Positions 1-6,563 of a DNA stretch of 7,640 nucleotides are shown in pieces. Origin of the DNA: JARBAU01 sp029237525 (GTDB taxonomy: Archaea; Thermoproteota; Nitrososphaeria; Nitrososphaerales; Nitrososphaeraceae); the NCBI GenBank assembly GCA_036555705.1, contig DATBKT010000095.1:1-7640 (forward strand), written 5' to 3'. A model generated the notes under the pieces. The model was not told the origin of the DNA, ran no database searches, and worked only from the letters and a program-made list of their open reading frames with translations. The position numbers and the translations under genes are program-made. How positions within the stretch are numbered: the first letter of the stretch is position 1; every line of letters begins with the position of its first letter.

Positions 1-1
1 A

Positions 2-235
2 ATTAACTCCAATCCCACTACAGGCTATAGATGGCAGCCGCAATATGATGATAATATTCTGGATCTAAATTCACACGATTTTGTTCCGGTGTCAGAGATG
101 ATAGGCTCATCTGGTGTGGAACGCTTTAGGTTCAAAGCAAGAAAGGCTGGAAAGACTTCAGTAAAAATGATCTATAAGCGACCTTGGGATAATATACCTC
201 AAGATAAGAGAGAATTCTCAGTTACTGTTACATGA
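2..235 (+). CDS. Chagasin-family (I42) cysteine protease inhibitor, C-terminal part
   Basis: The frame is open from the left window edge to a tandem TGA-TAA stop; 77 residues are visible and the N-terminus lies outside. All three loops that define the chagasin/ICP family are recognisable: NPTTGYRW at visible residues 4-11 (family NPTTGY.W), GSSGVERFRF at 35-44 (a degenerate form of the GxGG loop), and YKRPWD at 58-63 (family RPW), followed by a closing beta strand FSVTVT. In known members these three loops wedge into the active-site cleft of papain-family (C1) proteases and inhibit them reversibly. The presence of a C1A protease gene 760 bp downstream on the same strand fits this role. The second G of the GxGG loop is replaced by S, so affinity could differ. 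Whether the protein has a signal peptide or lipobox cannot be seen. Family assignment is strong; the target is inferred. Confidence 0.85.
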   Translation: MNSNPTTGYRWQPQYDDNILDLNSHDFVPVSEMIGSSGVERFRFKARKAGKTSVKMIYKRPWDNIPQDKREFSVTVT

Positions 236-964
236 TAACCTACGCATGTTCAATGATAATGAATCTTGGCCGATAGCTTGATTTGGTGCAAATCGTGTAA
301 CTCTTAATGCTTTGACTGTATTTAATTACCTTCTAGTTTGTAAGTGAATTCTAACTGTGACAGGTATTATAGCATATCAATTATCAATCTGCAGTATAAT
401 ATTCTGTTACTCGCTCTCTAGTAGCATAGTGACTTTATTGATTTGCCTCTCGTAGTCCAAGGATTTTAATTCTAATTGATACTCTATTGTCTAAAATGCC
501 CTAAACCTCCTAGGCAGATTAAGGTTGATATTATACAAACCCAAATTAGGTATGGCCCCTGAAATATTATGTTGGTAATACTACAATTAGAAACTACAAC
601 TTAGGACACGGTAATTTGTCTAACGTGCAATTGAATTGCATCGATTTTCATTAGCCTAAGTGGAACGTGATATGATAGTGATCAATAAATATTAATCATG
701 GTCGGCCATGGGGAGCTTGTGGATTTGTAGTCAATCCAGTGAACACACTATTGATGAACCAGTTCCTATAATCTAGTGGAAGTTCATAGCCAGATCAAAA
801 GTTGGTACTAAATGTTCTGAAACTGACTTCAATATAACGTTAAAAAGAAAAAGGCAACTGGTGATAGCTGTATGGAATTCCCAATCCGTCTTTACTTGGC
901 ATCGTGTAGAACAGTGTCAATAGACTCCCATTAACATATACTCAACAGATACACTAGACAAAAC
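236..964. other. Gene-free interval between inhibitor and protease
   Basis: About 730 bp with stops in all frames on both strands and no protein I can recognise. The only structure seen is a short inverted repeat at 626-640 (7-bp arms TGCAATT/AATTGCA around one G). A short open stretch at 697-768 reads as 24 codons and is not convincing. The region may be decayed coding sequence, but nothing supports a specific call. Confidence 0.5.
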
Positions 965-965
965 A

Positions 966-973
966 TTTTTTAA
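966..973 (+). promoter_or_regulatory. Candidate archaeal TATA box for the C1A protease
   Basis: TTTTTTAA is centred about 25 bp upstream of the ATG at 995, the spacing expected for an archaeal promoter with a leaderless or nearly leaderless mRNA. An AAAGGT stretch at 981-986 could alternatively act as a weak Shine-Dalgarno sequence. Read by eye only. Confidence 0.35.
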
Positions 974-994
974 CTATCTTAAAGGTTGTGGCAT

Positions 995-1867
995 ATGGTT
1001 TCTATTAGTGTAGAAGAAATTAAACGAGAAATTGCAAATCGCAATGCAAAATGGGAAGCACGAGACCATCCACACTTGAGGTTGGCTGAAGAAGATGTGA
1101 AGTATACCCTTGGTGTTCGTGTTGATGAAGAACATCTTAGATCCGCACTTGCTGAGACACAAATAAATATAGAAGATATAATAGCTGATGCGGTTAAGTC
1201 AGCTGAAGCTGTATCTGCGCCTCCGCCTCACGTTGATTGGAGAGAGCAAAATAAAGTAACACCAGTAAAAGACCAACGTCATTGTGGGTCTTGCGTGTCT
1301 TTTGGCACCACTGGTGCTCTCGAATCCGCGGTACTTATTGAACAGAATAAGGTAACTGACCTATCAGAAGCTGAACTCTTTTACTGTGGAGGGGCTGGCG
1401 ACGCCTCCTGTGCTACAGGCTGGTGGCCTCCAAGAGCATTTCCATATTTGCATAATAAAGGACTATCGCAAGAGAATTGTTTCCTCTACCAAGATCATGA
1501 TATACCTTGTCATACTTGTAATGACCGTGACAAACAAGCAATAAAAATAAAAAAAGATGTTCAAATAATGAATGTTACACAACGGAAGAGATATTTGTCA
1601 AAAGTAGGACCACTCATAGCAGTATTTAGAGTTTATGAAGATTTCTTTTCATATTCTAGAGGAGTATATTCCCATGTAGCAGGAACATTCCAAGGAGGTC
1701 ATTGCGTTCTAGTTGTTGGGTATGATGACGGAGATGGCGCTTGGATCTGCAAGAATAGTTGGAATACTGGATGGGGAGACAATGGATATTTCAAGATGGC
1801 ATATGGAGACAGAGATTGCGGGATGGATACAAAATTTCCAATGTGGGGAATCTATGGGACGAAATAA
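995..1867 (+). CDS. Papain-family (C1A) cysteine protease with propeptide
   Basis: I chose ATG 995 (290 residues) over the in-frame TTG at 986, because the ATG follows an AAAGGT stretch and sits about 25 bp from a TATA-like box. Residues 1-77 form a helical, charged propeptide-like region ending in a Pro-rich linker. The mature domain opens with VDWREQNKVTPVKDQ. Catalytic elements are complete: oxyanion Gln94, nucleophile Cys100 in CGSCVSF, His236 in GGHCVLVVGYD, and Asn254 in CKNSWNTGWGDNGYF. The SCATGWWPPRAF segment and the later CHTC pair resemble the prokaryotic branch of the family. There is no N-terminal signal peptide, although several Cys could form disulfides as in secreted relatives. 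The enzyme should hydrolyse peptide bonds after propeptide removal; its substrate is unknown. The upstream chagasin-like gene encodes a plausible inhibitor. The protease call is near certain; location and role are not known. Confidence 0.93.
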   Translation: MVSISVEEIKREIANRNAKWEARDHPHLRLAEEDVKYTLGVRVDEEHLRSALAETQINIEDIIADAVKSAEAVSAPPPHVDWREQNKVTPVKDQRHCGSCVSFGTTGALESAVLIEQNKVTDLSEAELFYCGGAGDASCATGWWPPRAFPYLHNKGLSQENCFLYQDHDIPCHTCNDRDKQAIKIKKDVQIMNVTQRKRYLSKVGPLIAVFRVYEDFFSYSRGVYSHVAGTFQGGHCVLVVGYDDGDGAWICKNSWNTGWGDNGYFKMAYGDRDCGMDTKFPMWGIYGTK

Positions 1868-1903
1868 TTTTTGTTTAACTTGGCCTGAAATTTGAGTTTC
1901 AGG
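1868..1903 (+). terminator. T-rich tract and hairpin after the protease gene
   Basis: A T-rich stretch follows the TAA directly (about 1867-1876), as in archaeal T-tract terminators. A hairpin with 7-bp perfect arms CCTGAAA/TTTCAGG (1884-1890 and 1897-1903, 6-nt loop) follows. A second T-run lies at about 1932-1940. Together they are a plausible transcript end, though archaeal termination does not need a hairpin. Confidence 0.4.
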
Positions 1904-2116
1904 TCTTGTGATATCAAATATGTTATTCTACATTTTTTGTTCTGGAAATTGAATGCCACCTCTAGAACACTGGGGCGATATTGATTCTAACTTTTCTGCA
2001 AAAGACCTAGATTAAAGGTATAATCGACATGGATCTCCTCAGGGCTCATTTAGCCAATGATGGTCTACAAGATATACACACAGTCTGATCGATAGCCTAG
2101 ATTTAGAAGAATCGTA

Positions 2117-2138
2117 AATTTTTCGGCGCCGAAAAATT
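2117..2138. repeat. Perfect 22-bp palindrome with GC core
   Basis: Every base pairs across a centre at 2127/2128: AATTTTT, then core CGGCGCCG, then AAAAATT. The GC core stands out sharply from the A+T-rich surroundings. The T-run precedes rather than follows the core, so it is not a classical terminator. It could be a dimeric regulator's operator, a cruciform, or a dispersed palindromic repeat. Confidence 0.85.
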
Positions 2139-2270
2139 GCTAGGAAGAATCGAACAATTAAGTGAATTGCCAAAAAGAAAAACTTCAGATAGAAATGCAT
2201 TATTTAGTAATTTTGAGGTCAGACTGTTGAGGATATATCCCTAGGAGGCACACAACATCGCTATCAGAAT

Positions 2271-2286
2271 TGAATACATGTATTCA
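2271..2286. repeat. Perfect 16-bp palindrome
   Basis: TGAATACATGTATTCA is its own reverse complement. It lies about 290 bp upstream of the tyrosinase-like gene, far from that gene's TATA box, and no function can be assigned. An operator-like site is one possibility. Confidence 0.7.
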
Positions 2287-2542
2287 TTTCGCTCAAATTC
2301 AACATACCCAAGCGTAAACAATGGATAAGATTAAGGCCAATGGATCGAAATTGTGATTTTCCTATGTCCTTAGTTTATGCGATGACAACAAGTATCAAAC
2401 ATTACGGATGCTAGTACTCATTTGACTCTACCTTGTAGAGGATTCCGTTTTTAGGAATAATGTCGTCTTTATAGCTTCACATTCAATCTACGAGATCTAT
2501 TAAACATAATTAAGTATCCAATTATTGATCCGCAATAGCAAG

Positions 2543-2550
2543 ATATATTA
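2543..2550 (+). promoter_or_regulatory. Candidate TATA box for the tyrosinase-like gene
   Basis: ATATATTA is centred about 26 bp upstream of ATG 2573, and no Shine-Dalgarno sequence lies before the ATG. That is the usual arrangement of a leaderless archaeal transcript. It supports ATG 2573 as the true start and an independent promoter for this gene. Confidence 0.55.
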
Positions 2551-2572
2551 ATATCAAATTATACTGCAATTT

Positions 2573-4243
2573 ATGAATGTAAGACAGCTAACAGGGTATT
2601 ATACCTACAGAAGTTTTCTAAATAATCCAATACCTGTAGATGATTTTAATCAGATCAAGTTTGCAGAAGCAGAGCTCTTTTTAAACGTACAAACTGATGG
2701 TACTATTACAGGGACTTTATCATTTCCTGCTCTGTCTACACAACCAGAAAAACTTTTTATGGATATCACCAGCGGATCAGTTAAAATCTTACAAGACCAA
2801 TTCTATTTTGAATTTACTGTACAAGGACGTAAGGATACAGAAATCTTTGATTATCTGTATGATTATTATGGCTCGGTTACTCATACGTGGGAAAATGGCA
2901 TCAATCAAAGATTATCGTTAGCAGGAACTGTTCTTCGAGTACAAGACCATGGTTCGGGGGATCACATTGCTAAAGCTGGTGCAACAGCGAGTTTTATTGC
3001 AGTACAAAGAGATTTTGTTGAACCTCGAGAGACACAGGAAATAGCCATAATACCAAGTGCTTTAGAAATGGTCGCTTCAAAGAGCCATAGACTAATTCAC
3101 GCGGTATGGCATACTTTGCGCGGCCGAATTGATCTTCCAGACCCAAACCCAGATAATCCACCTAAATTCGCCTATGTATGGTATATTCTAGATGAGCAAA
3201 GTAAAAGTAAGATACGAGAATTAGGATGGTATCTTGAACGACCCCCATTTACAAAGCCTAATCAACCTACTGAAAAAGGATCTTTGAACCTGAGTAATGG
3301 AGCAGGTGAAGACTTTCTTTATATGCATAGAAAAATGATAACAATGATTCGGATGGAATACGAATCTAAAGGGAAACCATATATTCAAAGCTGGAAGACA
3401 TCTTCTTTGCCTTTACCAGTCACTCCCCAATTTGTATATACAGAAAAAGATGATCCAACAAATCCTGGAAAAAAAATTTTTCAGTTTTATGCATTAGAAT
3501 CTGGAAACATGGTGCCTCTACCTCCATTTGATCCAAAAATTGAAAGTAATAATGTCATTGATTTTACAAAATCTTCAGAATTCTTTTATAATATAATGAG
3601 TCCTATTGCCATAATATTCTCTACCACTACAATTCTAGGAACACTTTCACTTGGTGCTTTAGGAAATTTGATTGAATTTACTATTCATAATTGGATGCAC
3701 AATAGATGGGCAAATGATAATGGTGCAACATTACCAGATCCAAAAACTGGAGAATTAAAGCAAAGAGATACATTTGATTTTGATCCGATGTGGGACGATT
3801 CTAAATATGATTATCTGGGCGAGTTTTATTCCTCACATGTAAATCCTTTATTTTGGAGGCTACATGGATGGGTAGATGATAGGATTGAAGATTGGTTTAA
3901 TGCACATGAATCCATTCAACCTGGTGAAATTCAAAGGGGTGATCTGAATGGAGTTTCCTGGTTTAGACCTGGAAAGTGGGTTCAAGTAAAAAAACCTTTT
4001 TACTGGCCTCAAGATATGCATCACCATTTCCACGATTTAAGTAAAACTAGCAATGATGATAACGAACAAAAAATAGTAGAAAATATATTGAAAGTTATGG
4101 ATATAATCAAGGCCGCACGAAATGCATTTGTTATACCACCGTCTGAGCTAACTAAAGCAACAATGAGGTTAACTAGAGCAAGAACTACTTCAGTTCCTGG
4201 AGGATCAATGAACTTTATTCATACTACTGATATAGAAAAATAA
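2573..4243 (+). CDS. PvdP-like tyrosinase-type copper protein
   Basis: The protein has 556 residues, close to the size of PvdP. Residues 1-145 are beta-rich (LTGYYTYRSF..., alternating strands and turns), resembling the N-terminal barrel-type domain of PvdP tyrosinases. The C-terminal part carries type-3 copper motifs. The CuB site is clear: HNWMH (His372, His376) and NPLFWRLHGWVDDRIEDW (His431), matching the HNxxH and DPxFWxxHxxVDxxW motifs. CuA has FLYMHRKMI (His252; family FLxWHR), then KPYIQSW in place of LPYWDW. The usual His nine residues before it is Gly243, but an upstream helix has His172, His176 and His180. There are no cysteines, so no thioether-linked His. No signal peptide is seen; hydrophobic residues 341-370 probably form the core helix before CuB. 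A His-rich DMHHHFH lies at 481-487. Expected chemistry is phenol or catechol oxidation with O2; the substrate is unknown, and redox activity is not assured. Confidence 0.75.
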   Translation: MNVRQLTGYYTYRSFLNNPIPVDDFNQIKFAEAELFLNVQTDGTITGTLSFPALSTQPEKLFMDITSGSVKILQDQFYFEFTVQGRKDTEIFDYLYDYYGSVTHTWENGINQRLSLAGTVLRVQDHGSGDHIAKAGATASFIAVQRDFVEPRETQEIAIIPSALEMVASKSHRLIHAVWHTLRGRIDLPDPNPDNPPKFAYVWYILDEQSKSKIRELGWYLERPPFTKPNQPTEKGSLNLSNGAGEDFLYMHRKMITMIRMEYESKGKPYIQSWKTSSLPLPVTPQFVYTEKDDPTNPGKKIFQFYALESGNMVPLPPFDPKIESNNVIDFTKSSEFFYNIMSPIAIIFSTTTILGTLSLGALGNLIEFTIHNWMHNRWANDNGATLPDPKTGELKQRDTFDFDPMWDDSKYDYLGEFYSSHVNPLFWRLHGWVDDRIEDWFNAHESIQPGEIQRGDLNGVSWFRPGKWVQVKKPFYWPQDMHHHFHDLSKTSNDDNEQKIVENILKVMDIIKAARNAFVIPPSELTKATMRLTRARTTSVPGGSMNFIHTTDIEK

Positions 4244-4258
4244 AATTATTTTTAACTT
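4244..4258 (+). terminator. T-rich tract after the tyrosinase-like gene
   Basis: A run of T residues with few interruptions (ATTATTTTTAACTT) begins just after the TAA, as in archaeal T-tract terminators. The downstream interval to 4462 holds no gene. It has a small hairpin with arms ATATGGA/TCCATAT at 4335-4350. Confidence 0.35.
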
Positions 4259-4462
4259 ATGGTGCAGCGAGTAACCATGGCGCATTCACATTATGTATTA
4301 AGAGATTGTATCGATTTCTTTTCCTTTGCGATCAATATGGATTTCCATATAGATTTCACTTAGCCTGGGGGAGTAGGTTATATCATATCATTAAATGAAC
4401 TAAGGAGATAATAGATATGAGGCCTGAATAAATGTCTAGGCCCTAGACTGCAGCAAAAGAAA

Positions 4463-5228
4463 ATGGCAGAATTAGAGATCAAGTCATATACTAATGCAAA
4501 GCAGATATTGGATAGACATAATATATCTATCAACGAAGATTTTCCTAAACTTGCCAACACTGTTAATAGCATCGAAGAATATGGGTACGATCCCAAAAGA
4601 CTAATTGCAGAACTTAAATATGCAGTATTTAGATCGCAAAAAACTAGTGCTAGATATAGCCACAGAAGAATTAGAAGGACTTATTGTGAATCTTCACCAG
4701 GAAGAATCCTCGTTGGAAGACAAAATCTATGTACACTCAAAAAATCTACCTGTGTACAACCAACCAGCCTGCAGATATGGACTAAATTCAAGCCAACTGA
4801 AAATGTTGCTTGATAGGATCATAGTTATTTCAATTTCAAATGGCATAAACCATTGGTTGGCAGTAAATAAATTCTTCGAAGACATAGGGACTCGGTATAA
4901 CATTGAACTAGGATTCAAACTGCAGATAGAAGATCTTAAATCAGAAATTCAGGAGCTTAGAAAAGAACGAGAAATGGAATTGCAATGAGTAAACGCCCAG
5001 CACTATATAGTACCAGTCATCACTGGACTATTGCAACTAGGATTAACTGAACCTGATATCTTGAATTTAGCAGATAGATGTCATAATGAAATATCAAATC
5101 GAACTTCTGCTATAGAAGTTCTGAGAAAAGGGACCATAAATTTTCTACAGATTATTATGATGATTCGTATGAAGAACGCAAGTCTAGATACATATAGTAA
5201 AAAAGCTAGGATTGATAAATTAACTTAG
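4463..5228 (+). pseudogene. Broken thaumarchaeal coiled-coil protein
   Basis: Three pieces join into one protein. Frame A from ATG 4463 gives MAELEIKSYTNAKQILDRHN and later EEYGYDPKRLIAELKY. A single-base-class frameshift between about 4617 and 4629 moves to the next frame, which gives YLDRKKLVLDIATEELEGL, a coiled coil, LLDRIIVISISNGI, LAVNKFFEDIGTRYNIELGF and more coiled coil. TGA at 4986 then interrupts, but the same frame continues as VPVITGLLQLGLTEPDILNL until TAG 5226. From memory, this order (YGYDP segment, coiled coil, AVxKFFxDIxxxY...LGF, then a LxxLLQxGxxExDI segment) matches a multi-copy family of coiled-coil proteins of unknown function in Nitrososphaera-type archaea. Both lesions show the copy is not functional. 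The C-terminal end looks eroded. A regulatory or mobile-element role is possible but unknown. Confidence 0.7.
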
Positions 5229-5545
5229 ACTCAGGTACAGCATTATTGTGAGAATTTGGATAGATGGACTGACTAAATAATATTGTTTATGTTCTTGACT
5301 AGAAAAAGTGAAATTCTGGACTCGGAGATGGCACTGAAACTTAGAAGCCCCGCTAGAACTAATATTTTAGAAACTTATAGCAAATGCAATATACAGATAG
5401 AAGAATATTATAGATCATGCTGTGCATCATTATAACTATGATTCAAAGGCGAAGATATGTGCACTAAAATTTAGTGAAGACACTGGATATATTCGATATT
5501 TAAAATGATATTTTATGATATTTCAAATTAGGAAATATGTATTAT
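5229..5545. other. Decayed interval before the insertion sequence
   Basis: About 317 bp lie between the broken coiled-coil gene and the left end of the insertion sequence. One frame, the same as the upstream pseudogene, is open after TAA 5274 up to TAA 5433 and includes ATG 5289 and LKLRSPARTNILETYS. It might be the eroded tail of the same gene or a separate fragment, but I cannot identify it. The final 60 bp are A+T-rich with no recognisable site. Confidence 0.35.
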
Positions 5546-5560
5546 GAACCCGTCCCAAAA
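5546..5560 (+). repeat. Left terminal inverted repeat of the IS5-type element
   Basis: GAACCCGTCCCAAAA begins 18 bp before the first possible transposase start codons at 5578. It pairs with 6422-6436 with two mismatches. The sequence after it (AACGGATAG) has no clear partner at the other end. Confidence 0.75.
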
Positions 5561-5577
5561 ACGGATAGACATATAGC

Positions 5578-6432
5578 TTGAGTGTTTTGTTCATAGATGT
5601 GGCTTACGATAGAGTCAAGTATCTTCCAACTATCAAAAGAATCCCGGATCCGTTATGGGATGAAATCAGCTTAATACTTCCGTCAGAAAAACCAAATAAT
5701 ACGATCGGACGTCCAGCAGTATCATTTACGAAGGTATTGGATGGTATTCTATTTGTGTTAAGAACTGGATGTCAATGGAAGATGTTGTCCAAGGAATATG
5801 GCTCTGGATCAACATGTCATAGACGATTCCAACAATGGTCATCATCTAAGGTATTTCAAAAATTATGGGCTAGACTGCTAAAAGCGTATGATGAGGTAGT
5901 AGGAATTCAATGGAGATGGCAGTCACTTGATAGCGTATCGATAAAGGCATCTTTAGGGGGGGAAATGACTGGACCTAATCCTACAGACAGAGGCAAATTA
6001 GGAACAAAACGTCATGTATTCACTGATGGACAAGGTATTCCGCTATCTGTTGTTATAACGGCGGCCAACACACATGATATGAAGACTGCTCTAAGTGTGC
6101 TGGATAATATCGTAGCTAAAAGACCGTCATACAAGATTAATAAAAAGAGACAGAATCTCTACCTTGATAAAGGATATGATTTTCAAGAGATTGAGACGGA
6201 AGTTATTAAGAGGTGATACTTGCGACATATTCGACATAAAGGAGAACGAGTACTAACAAATCATTTTCATCATCATAGTTCGTTCTAGAAGATGGATTGT
6301 AATAAGAACCAACTCTTGGCATAACAGGTTCAGAAGCTTTTGGTTAGATATGAAAAGAAGTTAGAAAACTATTTTGATTTAGTATGTTTGGGATGTTGTA
6401 TTGTTATATACAGGAGGATAATTTTGGGATAG
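5578..6432 (+). pseudogene. IS5-family DDE transposase, inactivated
   Basis: The frame runs from about 5578 (no ATG; TTG at 5578 or 5587) through WDEISLILPSEKPNNTIGRP, LRTGCQWKMLSKEYGSGSTC and a catalytic core with first Asp118 (WQSLDSVSIKA) and second Asp197 (NLYLDKGYD), counted from 5578. TGA at 6214 falls where the family has Gly (KR-G-YLRHIRHKGE), consistent with GGA to TGA. The frame goes on to about 6285, shifts by one base for RRWIVIRTNSWHNRFR (6287-6334), and shifts back for KLLVRYEKKLENYFDLVCLG and IYRRIILG, ending at TAG 6430. In the conserved VVERT motif the catalytic Glu reads Ile (ATA at 6302). The enzyme therefore has an early stop, two frameshifts and a lost active-site residue. 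The terminal TAG lies inside the right inverted repeat. Confidence 0.88.
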
Positions 6433-6436
6433 GTTC
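6422..6436 (-). repeat. Right terminal inverted repeat of the IS5-type element
   Basis: TTTTGGGATAGGTTC is the imperfect reverse complement of the left repeat. It overlaps the final codons and the TAG stop (6430-6432) of the transposase pseudogene. The two positions that differ from the left end are within that stop codon. Confidence 0.7.
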
Positions 6437-6534
6437 CATGTCAGATCTCTAATATCGCCCATAAAATCCTCGAAAAACGTCCAACTTCTCAGCTTTTCTA
6501 CATTACACGTACATAATGGTACATCAGTATGTTT

Positions 6535-6540
6535 GTTATA
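6535..6540 (+). promoter_or_regulatory. Candidate TATA box for the winged-helix gene
   Basis: GTTATA is centred about 26 bp upstream of ATG 6564. The spacing matches a leaderless archaeal transcript. This favours the internal ATG 6564 over the upstream ATG 6516 as the start. Confidence 0.4.
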
Positions 6541-6563
6541 GGAGCCAATGCATATCATATATT

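Larger units (their letters stand above)
2029..2414 (+). pseudogene. Possible decayed gene, unknown family
   Basis: ATG 2029, with AAAGGT 10 bp upstream, opens MDLLRAHLANDGLQDIHTV and then hits TGA at 2086. A shifted frame continues as LIDSLDLEES (2085-2114). The original frame resumes at 2107-2241 with KFFGAEKLLGRIEQLSELP and a further basic stretch before TAG. A third open stretch (2274-2411) contains KRKQWIRLRPMDRN. The pieces read as protein-like, helical and charged, and the frame alternates as expected for a gene broken by indels. I cannot name a family. The alternative is chance open frames in non-coding DNA. The 22-bp palindrome at 2117-2138 lies inside one of the pieces. The rest of the 1904-2572 gap holds no recognisable gene. 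Confidence 0.25.
5546..6436 (+). mobile_element. IS5-family insertion sequence, degenerate
   Basis: An 891-bp element is bounded by imperfect terminal inverted repeats: GAACCCGTCCCAAAA at 5546-5560 and TTTTGGGATAGGTTC at 6422-6436 (13 of 15 positions complementary). Length and single-transposase layout fit the short IS5 subgroups (IS427/IS1031 type). The flanks (ATTAT before, CATGT after) show no convincing target-site duplication, as expected if the copy is old. The transposase inside is dead, so the copy could move only if another copy supplied the enzyme. Confidence 0.8.

Noticed and set aside
697..771. Short frame reading HGRPWGACGFVVNP
   Set aside because: It resembles a Cys-Gly motif but is only 24 codons with no start codon at its head and stops all around, so it is too short to support a gene remnant.
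974..1162. Minus-strand open frame of 62 codons
   Set aside because: It lies antisense to the protease propeptide, is rich in Phe and Cys with no domain, and has no promoter.
1713..1895. Plus-strand open frame overlapping the protease end
   Set aside because: Out-of-frame shadow of the conserved His and Asn active-site region of the C1A protease.
2697..2921. Plus-strand open frame inside the tyrosinase-like gene
   Set aside because: Alternate-frame shadow; the enclosing frame has recognisable domains.
3593..3682. Transmembrane helix in the tyrosinase-like protein (residues 341-370)
   Set aside because: The hydrophobic stretch runs straight into the CuB HNxxH motif and is better explained as a buried helix of the copper-binding bundle.
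4404..4431. GGAG followed by ATG at 4417 as a small gene
   Set aside because: The frame encodes only four residues before TAA.
4378..4918. Two minus-strand open frames (4378-4596, 4727-4918)
   Set aside because: Antisense to the coiled-coil pseudogene, with no recognisable protein features.
4986..4988. In-frame TGA as a recoded codon (selenocysteine or similar)
   Set aside because: The same gene also has a frameshift upstream, and no Cys or Sec motif surrounds the TGA, so decay is the simpler explanation.
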